A stretch of DNA of 64,000 nt from Sphingobacterium sp. (GTDB taxonomy: Bacteria; Bacteroidota; Bacteroidia; Sphingobacteriales; Sphingobacteriaceae): the NCBI GenBank assembly GCA_031253985.1, contig JAIRVH010000172.1:22540-86539 (forward strand), written 5' to 3'. The notes beneath the pieces are model-generated. The model saw only the letters and a list, made by a program, of their open reading frames with translations, did no database searches and was not told the DNA's origin. This document shows, one piece after another, positions 1 to 8,113 of this stretch (position 1 is its first letter; the number at the start of each line of letters is the position of its first letter). A program made the translations under genes and the position numbers.

Positions 1-797
1 CGGCAGTGTTAAATGCGGATAATCTCCAAGTCATCGCCGCAAATGGAATCGATTATATTCTCAGGGATCCTGCTGCGCGATTTGATTATATTTACCTGGA
101 CCCATCAAGAAGAGTCCAGAACAAAAAGGTGTTTTTGCTGGACGAATGCGAACCTAATCTAGTTGAATTACAAGATGAGTTTTTTAAACATACTGAAACG
201 ATCATCAGCAAGCTTGCTCCATTATTGGATATATCGGCGGCAATACAAATGCTACGATATATAAAAAATGTTTACGTCGTTTCTTTACAGAATGACTGCA
301 AGGAACTCATTTTTATACAGGAAAAGGGCTACGAGGGGGAACCATCCATACATGCCGTAAGATTGTTTCAAGAACAGCAACAACTTGTCTCCTTTACTTA
401 CGAAAACGAACGTGCAATCGTAAATGATTACAGTGCTCCCCTGTCCTATTTATATGAACCTGATGTCGCACTTTCCAAAGCTGGAGCTTTTAAAACGATT
501 GCTCAAGTGTTCAATGTAAAAAAACTGCATAAAAACACCCACCTCTATACTTCTGATCAAAAGGTTGAGAATTTTCCTGGCAAGACATTTGTTATACAGC
601 AAATAGAATCTTTCACTGATTTTAAGAAAAGTAAAAAGCAATTAAAATCCGATATCGTTGCAAAAAACTTTCCCCTGAAAACCGAGGAAATCAAAAAGAA
701 GTTTAAAATAAAAGATGCCGGCGACTCATTCACATTTTTTACAACAACCCTAAATGATCAATTTAGTGTCATACATACACAGCGCCTCCTAGATTAG
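1..797 (+). CDS. Class I SAM-dependent methyltransferase with THUMP-like C-terminus, 5'-truncated
   Basis: The frame is open from the first complete codon of the window to the stop at 797, so the true start lies to the left; the GTG at 6 is only the first in-window candidate. The visible ~264 residues contain FDYIYLDPSRR near the front, which is the catalytic/SAM-side DPSRR motif of a Bacteroidota methyltransferase family. The family's C-terminal part is THUMP-like and lysine-rich, as seen here. Family members are usually near 400 residues, so roughly the first third is missing. The substrate is unknown; RNA is an inference from the THUMP-like region. A downstream monooxygenase follows on the same strand after 46 bp. 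Confidence 0.75.
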   Translation, partial: AVLNADNLQVIAANGIDYILRDPAARFDYIYLDPSRRVQNKKVFLLDECEPNLVELQDEFFKHTETIISKLAPLLDISAAIQMLRYIKNVYVVSLQNDCKELIFIQEKGYEGEPSIHAVRLFQEQQQLVSFTYENERAIVNDYSAPLSYLYEPDVALSKAGAFKTIAQVFNVKKLHKNTHLYTSDQKVENFPGKTFVIQQIESFTDFKKSKKQLKSDIVAKNFPLKTEEIKKKFKIKDAGDSFTFFTTTLNDQFSVIHTQRLLD

Positions 798-843
798 ACA
801 TTTTCATTACAATTGTCGAAATTCTTCTCCGTAATTTTAATGC

Positions 844-1833
844 ATGGATAAAATAGCATTATCAGCATTGGACTTAGCGCCAATCAAAAAAGGAGAAAAT
901 ACCGCGAGTGCCCTAGGACGTACTGTAAAAATTGCCCAACATATAGAGAAACTGGATTTTAAAAGGATCTGGGTTGCCGAGCATCATAATATGGAATATA
1001 TAGCCAGCTCAGCAACATCACTCCTGATACAGCATATAGCGGCAAATACCGATCATATACGTGTAGGCTCCGGGGGCATCATGCTTCCTAATCATGCACC
1101 ATTGGTCATTGCCGAGCAATTTGGCACATTGGAGACCTTATTTCCGGGTCGTATTGATCTTGGTTTGGGACGTGCTCCAGGAACTGACCAGCTGACCGCC
1201 ATGGCATTACGGAGAAACAATCTGAATACAGCCTTTCAATTCCCACAAGAAGTAAAAGACCTGCAGCGTTATTTCAGTGCAGATAACTTTGATGCAAAAG
1301 TTAGAGCTTTTCCGGGCGAGGGTTTGGATATTCCACTCTATATTTTGGGGTCAAGTACCGACAGTGCATATCTAGCAGCTAGCCTAGGTCTTCCCTATGC
1401 CTTTGCGACACATTTTGCACCAGCACAATTTGCAGCTGCAAGTATGATTTACCACCAAAATTTTGTGCCTTCGGAAGTTTTAGAAAAACCCTATTTCATC
1501 TCCTGTGTCAATGTTATTGCAGCGGACAGTACCGAAGAAGCCAATTTTTTGGCAACAAGCTTCTATAATTTATTTGCCGGCATAGTGACCAACACAAGAA
1601 GACCTCTTTCGGAACCGACGCAAGAAGTAATTTACAAAGGTATCGCGGCAATTGAGCAGGCTGTGCAGAGTATGGCTTCCTGCGCATTTATCGGTGATGG
1701 CGACAAAATCCGTCCGGAAATAGAAAAGTTTGTTAAAGATCACAAGGTCGATGAAATCATGGCAACTTCCTATATTTTTGATGATGAAAAATGTCTCCGG
1801 TCATTTTCATTGTTAAAAGAGCTCTTTGGCTAG
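844..1833 (+). CDS. LLM class flavin-dependent oxidoreductase (luciferase-like)
   Basis: A 329-residue protein of the bacterial luciferase-like monooxygenase family, which uses reduced FMN supplied by a partner reductase. Typical features are the N-terminal [12 protein letters not shown] strand, RIWVAEHHN (the EHH segment at the flavin/substrate pocket) and [20 protein letters not shown], followed by [14 protein letters not shown]. The length matches the MsnO8/YhbW-type subgroup. The cytoplasmic substrate cannot be read from sequence. The ATG at 844 is followed directly by a full family N-terminus, so the start is secure. A perfect hairpin begins 15 bp after its stop. Confidence 0.88.
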   Translation: MDKIALSALDLAPIKKGENTASALGRTVKIAQHIEKLDFKRIWVAEHHNMEYIASSATSLLIQHIAANTDHIRVGSGGIMLPNHAPLVIAEQFGTLETLFPGRIDLGLGRAPGTDQLTAMALRRNNLNTAFQFPQEVKDLQRYFSADNFDAKVRAFPGEGLDIPLYILGSSTDSAYLAASLGLPYAFATHFAPAQFAAASMIYHQNFVPSEVLEKPYFISCVNVIAADSTEEANFLATSFYNLFAGIVTNTRRPLSEPTQEVIYKGIAAIEQAVQSMASCAFIGDGDKIRPEIEKFVKDHKVDEIMATSYIFDDEKCLRSFSLLKELFG

Positions 1834-1848
1834 GAAACACAAATATTA

Positions 1849-1890
1849 TATACGGTGAATTTTATATATTTAAACAAAATTCACCGTATA
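1849..1890. promoter_or_regulatory. Perfect 15-bp inverted repeat ending on the next start codon
   Basis: Arms 1849-1863 and 1876-1890 are exact reverse complements (TATACGGTGAATTTT and its partner) around a 12-nt AT-rich loop. The last base of the right arm is the A of the ATG that opens the lipoprotein at 1890. There is no U-run after it, so it is not a standard intrinsic terminator. It could be a dimeric repressor site, or an RNA hairpin that hides the start codon of the lipoprotein. Confidence 0.6.
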
Positions 1891-2702
1891 TGAATATTTC
1901 CATTACCCTTAGCCTGATCCTGGGATTATTTTCCCTACAGGCATGTACAAACTCTTCTACAAAACAGCATAGAAATTTACCTGATACAGCAAATACTTCG
2001 GATAGTTTAGCCCTATCAACTAGCGATAGCACTACATCGTTCATTTCTCCTAAAACCGATTCTTCACAAGGACAGATTTTTCTCGTTCGCAGCTATCGCA
2101 TATGGGAAAAGAACGATCCTACAACAGTATTAAACAAAGAATGGTATGATCTCTACGAAGAGAATGGCCAATATTATTTAGGTAAAGTCGATTATGAGGT
2201 CAAGGACGGTTTTGACGATTGCGCACAAGTAGCGACTAAAAGCGTTGAATCACGAAGAAATTCATTATTATTCTTGAAACTCAAGGGGCTTAAAGCTGGT
2301 GCCGTGGAACATGTTAAAATAAGTCACTCCGAAGTTTGGCCAAAAGAATCCGTTGTATATTCTTTCAATAACCAAAAGATAAATCTTAAGGGCTCGGGAA
2401 CTATTGAGTCCACAGAAGTACAAACAGACGAAAAAGGGCACGAAAAGGTATTTCATGAGGTTACCAATTACAAACTGCTCTATATCCCAAGTAATGGCAA
2501 TAAAGAAAAGATACTTTTTCAGGTTGACCAATATGATCACATATTTATGTCGACTTTATTCGTTGGGGATATCGACCGAGATGGTGTATTAGATTTTGTT
2601 TTTTCCAATCCAAAAAATTATGAAGAAGAAGCTATGCTACTGTTTCTGTCCAATCACGGCAATCCACTGATGTTTGACGCAGAAGAACAATTTGACTGTT
2701 AA
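1890..2702 (+). CDS. Hypothetical lipoprotein with FG-GAP/EF-like calcium loop
   Basis: The frame is open from 1791, inside the previous gene, but the ATG at 1890 gives a clean lipoprotein signal: MNISITLSLILGLFSLQAC with lipobox LQAC and Cys at 19. This gives a 270-residue protein. A Ser/Thr-rich linker follows the lipid anchor. Near the C-terminus DIDRDGVLDFVF has the spacing of an FG-GAP/EF-hand-like calcium-binding loop. The rest has no recognised family. It is expected in the outer membrane or periplasmic face. Its start codon is inside the right arm of the 1849-1890 hairpin, which suggests control at the start. A DUF1345 protein begins 11 bp downstream, probably co-transcribed. Confidence 0.6.
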   Translation: MNISITLSLILGLFSLQACTNSSTKQHRNLPDTANTSDSLALSTSDSTTSFISPKTDSSQGQIFLVRSYRIWEKNDPTTVLNKEWYDLYEENGQYYLGKVDYEVKDGFDDCAQVATKSVESRRNSLLFLKLKGLKAGAVEHVKISHSEVWPKESVVYSFNNQKINLKGSGTIESTEVQTDEKGHEKVFHEVTNYKLLYIPSNGNKEKILFQVDQYDHIFMSTLFVGDIDRDGVLDFVFSNPKNYEEEAMLLFLSNHGNPLMFDAEEQFDC

Positions 2703-2713
2703 TCGAACCTATA

Positions 2714-3370
2714 ATGGGAAAAATGAACTACTACTTGCATCAGATGCAATCCATCCATAGAGCCTTGATTTCGGTCTTTTTCTTTCTGTTGATCTACCTG
2801 ATCTCGCCGATCAAAAGCCTTCCGCTGCTTAACTTAATGTTATGCTGGTTTGGCTTTTGCGTAGTCTATATTTGTATATCCTGGTACACATTCTACACAA
2901 TGCCAATTGCTTCCATTGCTCAGAAAGCACAGCAAGAGGATGGCAGCCGTCTCTTTGTTTCGTTATTTATTATTCTAGTGACCATAGGCTGTTTTGTTTC
3001 GGTATTGATGATTATTATATCAAGTAAGGACAAAGAGTTAAATGACGCGTATATTATCATTATTTGCATATTAGCTATGCTGTCCTCCTGGGTATTGGTG
3101 CATACGATATATACATTTCATTACGCCCGTCTATACTATGAAAATAAAGCTGCTGGAACTGGTCTAGAATTTCCGGGAGGCGACAAGCCCGATTATTTGG
3201 ACTTTGCGTATTTTTCATTTGTGATGGGCTGTACCTTTCAGGTTTCTGACGTGGGAGTCTCTTCAAAAAAGATACGAAGAGTAGCGCTATTCCATGGCCT
3301 CCTCTCCTTTGCTTTAAATACATTTGTTGTTGCACTGACGATAAATATCATTTCTGGATTAATCAATTGA
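2714..3370 (+). CDS. DUF1345 family integral membrane protein
   Basis: A 218-residue polytopic inner-membrane protein with about five hydrophobic segments. The C-terminal half carries DFAYFSFVMGCTFQVSDV, the signature segment of the DUF1345 family, with TFQVSDV the most conserved part. The family has no proven biochemical role. The first codons offer two starts (2714 and 2723); the upstream one is given. It follows the preceding lipoprotein by 11 bp and precedes another lipoprotein by 42 bp, so the three may form one unit. Confidence 0.75.
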   Translation: MGKMNYYLHQMQSIHRALISVFFFLLIYLISPIKSLPLLNLMLCWFGFCVVYICISWYTFYTMPIASIAQKAQQEDGSRLFVSLFIILVTIGCFVSVLMIIISSKDKELNDAYIIIICILAMLSSWVLVHTIYTFHYARLYYENKAAGTGLEFPGGDKPDYLDFAYFSFVMGCTFQVSDVGVSSKKIRRVALFHGLLSFALNTFVVALTINIISGLIN

Positions 3371-3412
3371 GTTTTGGCCAAAAAGTCTTATTTTAGAGCA
3401 AAAATTACACAC

Positions 3413-3799
3413 ATGAAGTTGTTTATCCCATTGGCCACGCTCAGTTTATTTATTATTCTAATTACCTCATGTGCAAAAAAAGATGACACAGGGGGTGGAT
3501 CTGCTGGGGCTTCCGGCAGCTTTATAGGCCGTGTTCAATATCAGGATAATACATTGGATGTGGATCGGGATAATCGTTTAATACGTGTATTACAAGTGAG
3601 CGGAAATACCTATAAAATTGAATTTTATACAGGCATTCCGAATATTACAGACCTTTTATTAAATAAAACAAATGATAGTACTTGGATCTCTCCTGACACC
3701 ACAGGCTTAAAAGAAGTGACAATTGTAGGAAAATCGCTGACAATTAACTATCAAGCCAATAGCCGGAGCTGGATTGTCAATAACGCTGTACGTAAATAA
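3413..3799 (+). CDS. Small hypothetical lipoprotein
   Basis: The ATG at 3413 starts MKLFIPLATLSLFIILITSC, a lipoprotein signal with lipobox ITSC, chosen over a TTG at 3374 that would add a non-signal extension. The mature part is about 108 residues, begins with a Gly/Ser-rich spacer (TGGGSAGASGSF) and contains beta-rich sequence with no recognised domain. It is probably a lipid-anchored protein of the cell envelope. It lies 42 bp after the DUF1345 gene on the same strand. Confidence 0.55.
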   Translation: MKLFIPLATLSLFIILITSCAKKDDTGGGSAGASGSFIGRVQYQDNTLDVDRDNRLIRVLQVSGNTYKIEFYTGIPNITDLLLNKTNDSTWISPDTTGLKEVTIVGKSLTINYQANSRSWIVNNAVRK

Positions 3800-3890
3800 T
3801 AATCAATCTAAATTGTCATTTTAAATTCATATTCTGTTTGAAAATTATCTCTTTCTCCCTATATTTAGTTAAGCATAAAGGAAAAGAGAA

Positions 3891-4310
3891 ATGAAACAAA
3901 TAAATAAATTAGGTGCGCTTGCATCGGTATTTGCTATTGCGCTTGCTTTGAGTGCATTTAGTTTCCAACAGGAAAAACCTAAGGAAGAACCCAAACCAAC
4001 CAATCTAAAAGTTCTTCCAAAAAATATTTCCCATGACGAATTGATTTCCACCATGAAGGAATTTAACGTTGCATTGGGAGTAAAATGTGGTTTCTGTCAT
4101 GCACCGTCAAAAGAAGATCCAAAAAAACTGGACTTTGCAAGTGATGAGAACCACAAAAAGGATATTGGACGGGCGATGATCAAGATGACCCAAAAGATCA
4201 ACAAAAAGTATTTTAACCGCAGTTGGGATAGTTCTCCAGCCAAAGCGATTTCCTGTAAAACCTGCCATGGCGGAAAAGAAGAACCAGAGATGGTCTTAGC
4301 GAAAAACTAA
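3891..4310 (+). CDS. Exported c-type cytochrome (photosynthetic reaction-centre cytochrome c subunit-like family)
   Basis: A 139-residue exported protein: an N-terminal hydrophobic signal (ASVFAIALALSAFSF) is followed by a charged, Pro/Lys-rich linker. Two CxxCH haem-attachment motifs are present, CGFCH at about residues 66-70 and CKTCH at about 121-125, suggesting a dihaem protein. The segment between them resembles the CytoC_RC-like small cytochromes common in Bacteroidota. The role is probably periplasmic electron transfer; no partner gene is adjacent. A terminator follows at 4330. Confidence 0.8.
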   Translation: MKQINKLGALASVFAIALALSAFSFQQEKPKEEPKPTNLKVLPKNISHDELISTMKEFNVALGVKCGFCHAPSKEDPKKLDFASDENHKKDIGRAMIKMTQKINKKYFNRSWDSSPAKAISCKTCHGGKEEPEMVLAKN

Positions 4311-4329
4311 TCAAACCACATATTCAAGT

Positions 4330-4363
4330 AACACCATAGTACACTGTATTGTGGTGTTTTTTT
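4330..4363 (+). terminator. Intrinsic terminator after cytochrome gene
   Basis: AACACCA (4330-4336) pairs with TGGTGTT (4352-4358), followed by an uninterrupted T run to 4363. It lies 20 bp after the cytochrome stop. Confidence 0.8.
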
Positions 4364-4489
4364 ATTTCCAGCATCTTTTAACAGCGAAGACTGGAAAAAA
4401 TCGAATATTTCATTTTGCAAATAAACAAGGTGATACAATGGCAAGTACATAGATCGTCCACTTTCGGAACATACTAAGTTTTACGAGGA

Positions 4490-4525
4490 AAAACAGGACA
4501 TCTCTTTTAAAAAGTGCCCTGTTTT
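4490..4525 (-). terminator. Intrinsic terminator at end of GxGYxYP/SusCD operon
   Basis: AAAACAGG (4490-4497) and CCTGTTTT (4518-4525) form the stem. Read on the minus strand it is followed by five T residues. It lies 24 bp beyond the stop of the GxGYxYP gene and may also catch plus-strand readthrough. Confidence 0.7.
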
Positions 4526-4548
4526 AAATTGTAGCGTATCTAACTCGA

Positions 4549-6438
4549 TTAATAATAAGTCTTCAAATAACGATCCGTTTGCTCTTTGCTATGGTTCATA
4601 CGTATACGCCAGATTAATTCCTGCACATTCACAGTTTCAAAATCAGGGCCTAAATGATTACTCATTAACTTTGCGGCAGATGCACCATTGTTGTCGCCAT
4701 CATTATTCTCGGCCAACGGATCTGTCCCTTTACCGATATCCTTAAATCTGCTCCAGGCGTGAACTCCAATCACTGAAAACTTATTCTCTGTATCTACAGC
4801 TAATTTTTGCGAAATATAAGCTGGTGTACCTTCGCGTTCGTGATTTACATTTCCAAAATTCCAAAGGCTATAGCGTATGCTAATGACGGGAATCTCATAT
4901 CCCTGTTTATTTTTCAGCCAAATAATATCCCCTTTGCCTCCTGCATATGGACTATATTGTAAGACAACAAGGCCCTCCAACTGCTCGTTGGCATCAATAA
5001 ATGCTTGATAACCTTCTTTGGCCGCAGCCGATTTAACATCCTTAGCCATTAATCCAAGCACCTTGATGCGATGTTGTCGCATATGTTGCGCAACATCTTT
5101 TGCTAAATTAGTTAAGCGTGTGGCCCGGCTCTCCTCGATCCCAAAATTGTCAACATACTGATAACCTCCCCCAAGCGCTTCGATTAATGTATAGTCACGG
5201 TGTTGCTTACTGAAGATATTGTGAAACTGACTGGGTGCCATCTGCAGTAAATTGCTTGCCGCAATGCCAAATCCCATTTTCATGCCTGCGGCATCTCCAT
5301 TCTGATAATAATCCGAAATAAAATCGTTCATCATCCACTGTACATTGTCCCCGTCCGAGAGATAGTAGGAAACAAATTTTTTATCTTTTTTCCAGTCAAT
5401 AAACTGCGGGTTGACTACTTTAGCCAGTGCTGAGGTCTGGCGCTGTTTATAGGTCAAGGAAGTCAGCGGAATATTGTAAATCCAATCACTCGGCACCCAT
5501 ACGTGACCTTTAGCCGATGCCCTGCTGACAAATACAGACTCATCGATGCCTTGCTCCCAACCATAAATTGGAGCACCTGGAGCCAACCATGATAATATCT
5601 CCTCAAATACTTGCAGGTTCTGCCCGGCGGAAGCATTTTCTTTTCGCTTATTGATATTGACCACGAACAAATTATTGGTTATGGCAAAATCACGTAATTC
5701 ACCAGTCTGAACTGGCATCACAACCAATGCTTTGTTGCTTACCTTAGTCTTAAACTCTTTCCAGGCATCTGCTGTTGACTTATTCCTTGCGTCATATTTC
5801 ATCGTGTACCCTGCGGCATCATATTTGGCTTTGTCGCGAATATCTACGATCAACGCGTTGTACACCGAAGAAGCGACCGAAGCGACAATACTGCTTTCAG
5901 GATTATTGGTTACATCGGTAAGCACATAACCATCAAATAAATCCTTTATCTGCAACTTGATCCCATCGGATGGTCCATAGTCATTTCGTGCCAACTCAAT
6001 AGCACTCTGCATGCCCTGTTCGCTGATCCCCATATCGCCCAATGCTTGCTTGGAAAGTGCGTAAGATTCCCGCCCGGCGTGATCATGCAGCCAGACTGCA
6101 ATCTGGCTCTTGCCTTGCTGCACTGCACGATTGGTCAGTCCAGCAAGTGATTGTGCCAGGAGATGATATTGCAAACCACGTATTTCATTGTTTTCACCGA
6201 TATTATTGCGTGATCCAACATTGAGCACTTCCACTACCGACCAATACCGTTTGGGTTTTATGGTCATTTCAGGCAGATTATACTGTCCATTATCTTTAAG
6301 TGGGTCATATAGATCTTCATACAGCTGTGGTACGGCATCATTTATGCCTTGATTGATATCAGGACTTTTATATTTTGAGCAGCTCAGAAAAAGGGCGCAC
6401 ATAACAAGCGCTATTCCATTAATCATATAGTCTTTCAT
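4549..6438 (-). CDS. GxGYxYP domain lipoprotein (putative glycoside hydrolase-like)
   Basis: A 629-residue lipoprotein with signal INGIALVMCALFLSC (lipobox FLSC). Residues ~60-310 match the N-terminal GxGYxYP_N-type region (YWSVVEVLNVGSRNN, LTDVTNNPESSIVASVAS), and ~330-620 the GxGYxYP catalytic-like domain with KKFVSYYLSDGDNVQWMM and GGGYQYVDNFG, the motif that names the family. Members are found in polysaccharide utilisation loci and are suspected glycosidases, though activity is not established. It is the last gene of the minus-strand operon, 12 bp after SusD, so it probably acts on the glycan handled by that pair. Confidence 0.8.
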   Translation of the reverse strand: MKDYMINGIALVMCALFLSCSKYKSPDINQGINDAVPQLYEDLYDPLKDNGQYNLPEMTIKPKRYWSVVEVLNVGSRNNIGENNEIRGLQYHLLAQSLAGLTNRAVQQGKSQIAVWLHDHAGRESYALSKQALGDMGISEQGMQSAIELARNDYGPSDGIKLQIKDLFDGYVLTDVTNNPESSIVASVASSVYNALIVDIRDKAKYDAAGYTMKYDARNKSTADAWKEFKTKVSNKALVVMPVQTGELRDFAITNNLFVVNINKRKENASAGQNLQVFEEILSWLAPGAPIYGWEQGIDESVFVSRASAKGHVWVPSDWIYNIPLTSLTYKQRQTSALAKVVNPQFIDWKKDKKFVSYYLSDGDNVQWMMNDFISDYYQNGDAAGMKMGFGIAASNLLQMAPSQFHNIFSKQHRDYTLIEALGGGYQYVDNFGIEESRATRLTNLAKDVAQHMRQHRIKVLGLMAKDVKSAAAKEGYQAFIDANEQLEGLVVLQYSPYAGGKGDIIWLKNKQGYEIPVISIRYSLWNFGNVNHEREGTPAYISQKLAVDTENKFSVIGVHAWSRFKDIGKGTDPLAENNDGDNNGASAAKLMSNHLGPDFETVNVQELIWRIRMNHSKEQTDRYLKTYY

Positions 6439-6450
6439 ATAACATTCGAT

Positions 6451-8103
6451 TTAATTGTAACCATTATTTTGGGTCAATCCTTCTGTTTTATTGATTTCAT
6501 CCTGCGGAATGGGTCTCAAGAGATGAATGGCGCTTAAATTATTATACTTCTGCACCAAAGGATTGTTTGCCTTCACCCGCGCTATAAGTTTACCTGTCCG
6601 TTTCAGATCGAACCAGCGATCATGCTCCCCCATCAGCTCACGTGCCCGTTCGTCAAGCAAATCATCCAGACTGATTGTCGCCAATTTGAGATTGTCATTG
6701 AAAGCCGATTCGGATATGGCAGCACGTTTACGGAGTTCATTGATAAGATTGAGAGCATCTTGGTTTTGATGCATACCTAGATAGGCTTCTGCTGCAAGCA
6801 GGTAGGCATCAGACAAACGGAAGATAACATCTTCGCGCGTACCAGCTCCACCCCATGGCATTTTGGTATCTCTAAATTTTTGAACGATTGGCATACGATC
6901 TATGGCGTTGGTCAGCACGGGTAGTGCTGTAGATTGCGGATACCAATTATACACATCACCCTTTTTAAATGGATAAAACCGCAGCGCACCAGCACTATTT
7001 CCCGACTGATCATTCCAACGGGGAAAATAAATTCCCAGTTTGCCAAAATCTTTGCTCGCAGGGTTATTGACCGTAAACGAGCGTTTGAACGTTACATCAT
7101 AACGTGTATCCAGGTCAGGGTGATCAAAATATTGGTGGGCTCTTGGGATGACCCAATATTGTCTGTTCATAGCACTGTAATCAGCTTGATTGCGTACAAA
7201 AAGATCGGGTTCTAATGCGGTAATATTAAAACCAAAAAGCTGTTGCTGTAGATTTCCACCACCAACATAATTTTTATCTGTACCGTATTGAATTGCCCAG
7301 ATTACCTCACTGTTATTCTGATTGTTTTCATCATAGACACTTGCGTAAGACCCCAATAAGCGATATTGAGTCGACTGTATTAGGCTGTTAAAATTTTGTG
7401 CGGCATCTTTAAAGTCGGTCGCCGCAGCAAAAGGTTTATACCCCCGTGTCAAATAGAGCTTACCTAATAAAAACCGTACCGCGGCATCATTAATTTCACC
7501 TGCTTCAGTATTTCCAAAGCTGAGTACGTCTTTGACGCTCTCCAAATCCTCAATCAATTGTTTGTATAGCTGAGCCTCGGGCGTACGCTGCACAGTTTTC
7601 AGTACCTCTTTCTGTTCTTCAAGGTAAAGAGGGACATCCCCAAATGTTTCTACCAAATAATAGTAAGCTAAGGCACGGAAGAATTTTCCCTTGGCTATCA
7701 TTTTAGAATAATCAGCTCCCGCAACCGCTGCTGTGGTTCGAGTCAACAGAATGTTGGATTCCTGTACGATCTTATATAAATTGTTCCAATATCCACCAAT
7801 AACTGGGGCGGTGCCATTGAATGTCTTGTCGTAACCATTGAACATCCGTTCGGACTCACTTTCGGTAATCGCCATATATAAGTCGGTTCCAAAATATTGT
7901 ATTTCACCTGTGTTGAATATGGATCTGCTCTTCACATATAGATCTACAATCAGCTTTTCCTGACCTTCTTTACTATCGTAAAATTTATCGGTTACCGTCG
8001 AGGGCGAGTCTACATCCAGGAAACTGGAACAGCTCACCGTAGCAGATAACAGGGTGGCTCCCAAGAGGAACAGGCGCATTTGATTCGTTAATATATTCTT
8101 CAT
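6451..8103 (-). CDS. RagB/SusD family nutrient uptake lipoprotein
   Basis: An outer-membrane surface lipoprotein of 550 residues that binds substrate and caps the SusC pore. The start at 8103 (MKNILTNQMRLFLLGATL) is preferred over an upstream in-frame ATG at 8127, which lies inside the SusC 3' end. The lipobox VSCS is followed by SFLDVDSPSTVTDKFY, the classic SusD mature start. SusD-specific TPR motifs (FRALAYYYLVETFGDVPLY) and the C-terminal RARELMGEHDRWFDLKRTG are intact. It follows SusC by 10 bp and precedes the GxGYxYP gene by 12 bp. Confidence 0.93.
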   Translation of the reverse strand: MKNILTNQMRLFLLGATLLSATVSCSSFLDVDSPSTVTDKFYDSKEGQEKLIVDLYVKSRSIFNTGEIQYFGTDLYMAITESESERMFNGYDKTFNGTAPVIGGYWNNLYKIVQESNILLTRTTAAVAGADYSKMIAKGKFFRALAYYYLVETFGDVPLYLEEQKEVLKTVQRTPEAQLYKQLIEDLESVKDVLSFGNTEAGEINDAAVRFLLGKLYLTRGYKPFAAATDFKDAAQNFNSLIQSTQYRLLGSYASVYDENNQNNSEVIWAIQYGTDKNYVGGGNLQQQLFGFNITALEPDLFVRNQADYSAMNRQYWVIPRAHQYFDHPDLDTRYDVTFKRSFTVNNPASKDFGKLGIYFPRWNDQSGNSAGALRFYPFKKGDVYNWYPQSTALPVLTNAIDRMPIVQKFRDTKMPWGGAGTREDVIFRLSDAYLLAAEAYLGMHQNQDALNLINELRKRAAISESAFNDNLKLATISLDDLLDERARELMGEHDRWFDLKRTGKLIARVKANNPLVQKYNNLSAIHLLRPIPQDEINKTEGLTQNNGYN

Positions 8104-8113
8104 GTCGTAAAAA

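Noticed and set aside
4440..4548. Possible coding remnant (a frame reading DRPLSEHTKFYEEKQD)
   Set aside because: Too short for a family assignment and overlaps the minus-strand terminator at 4490-4525.
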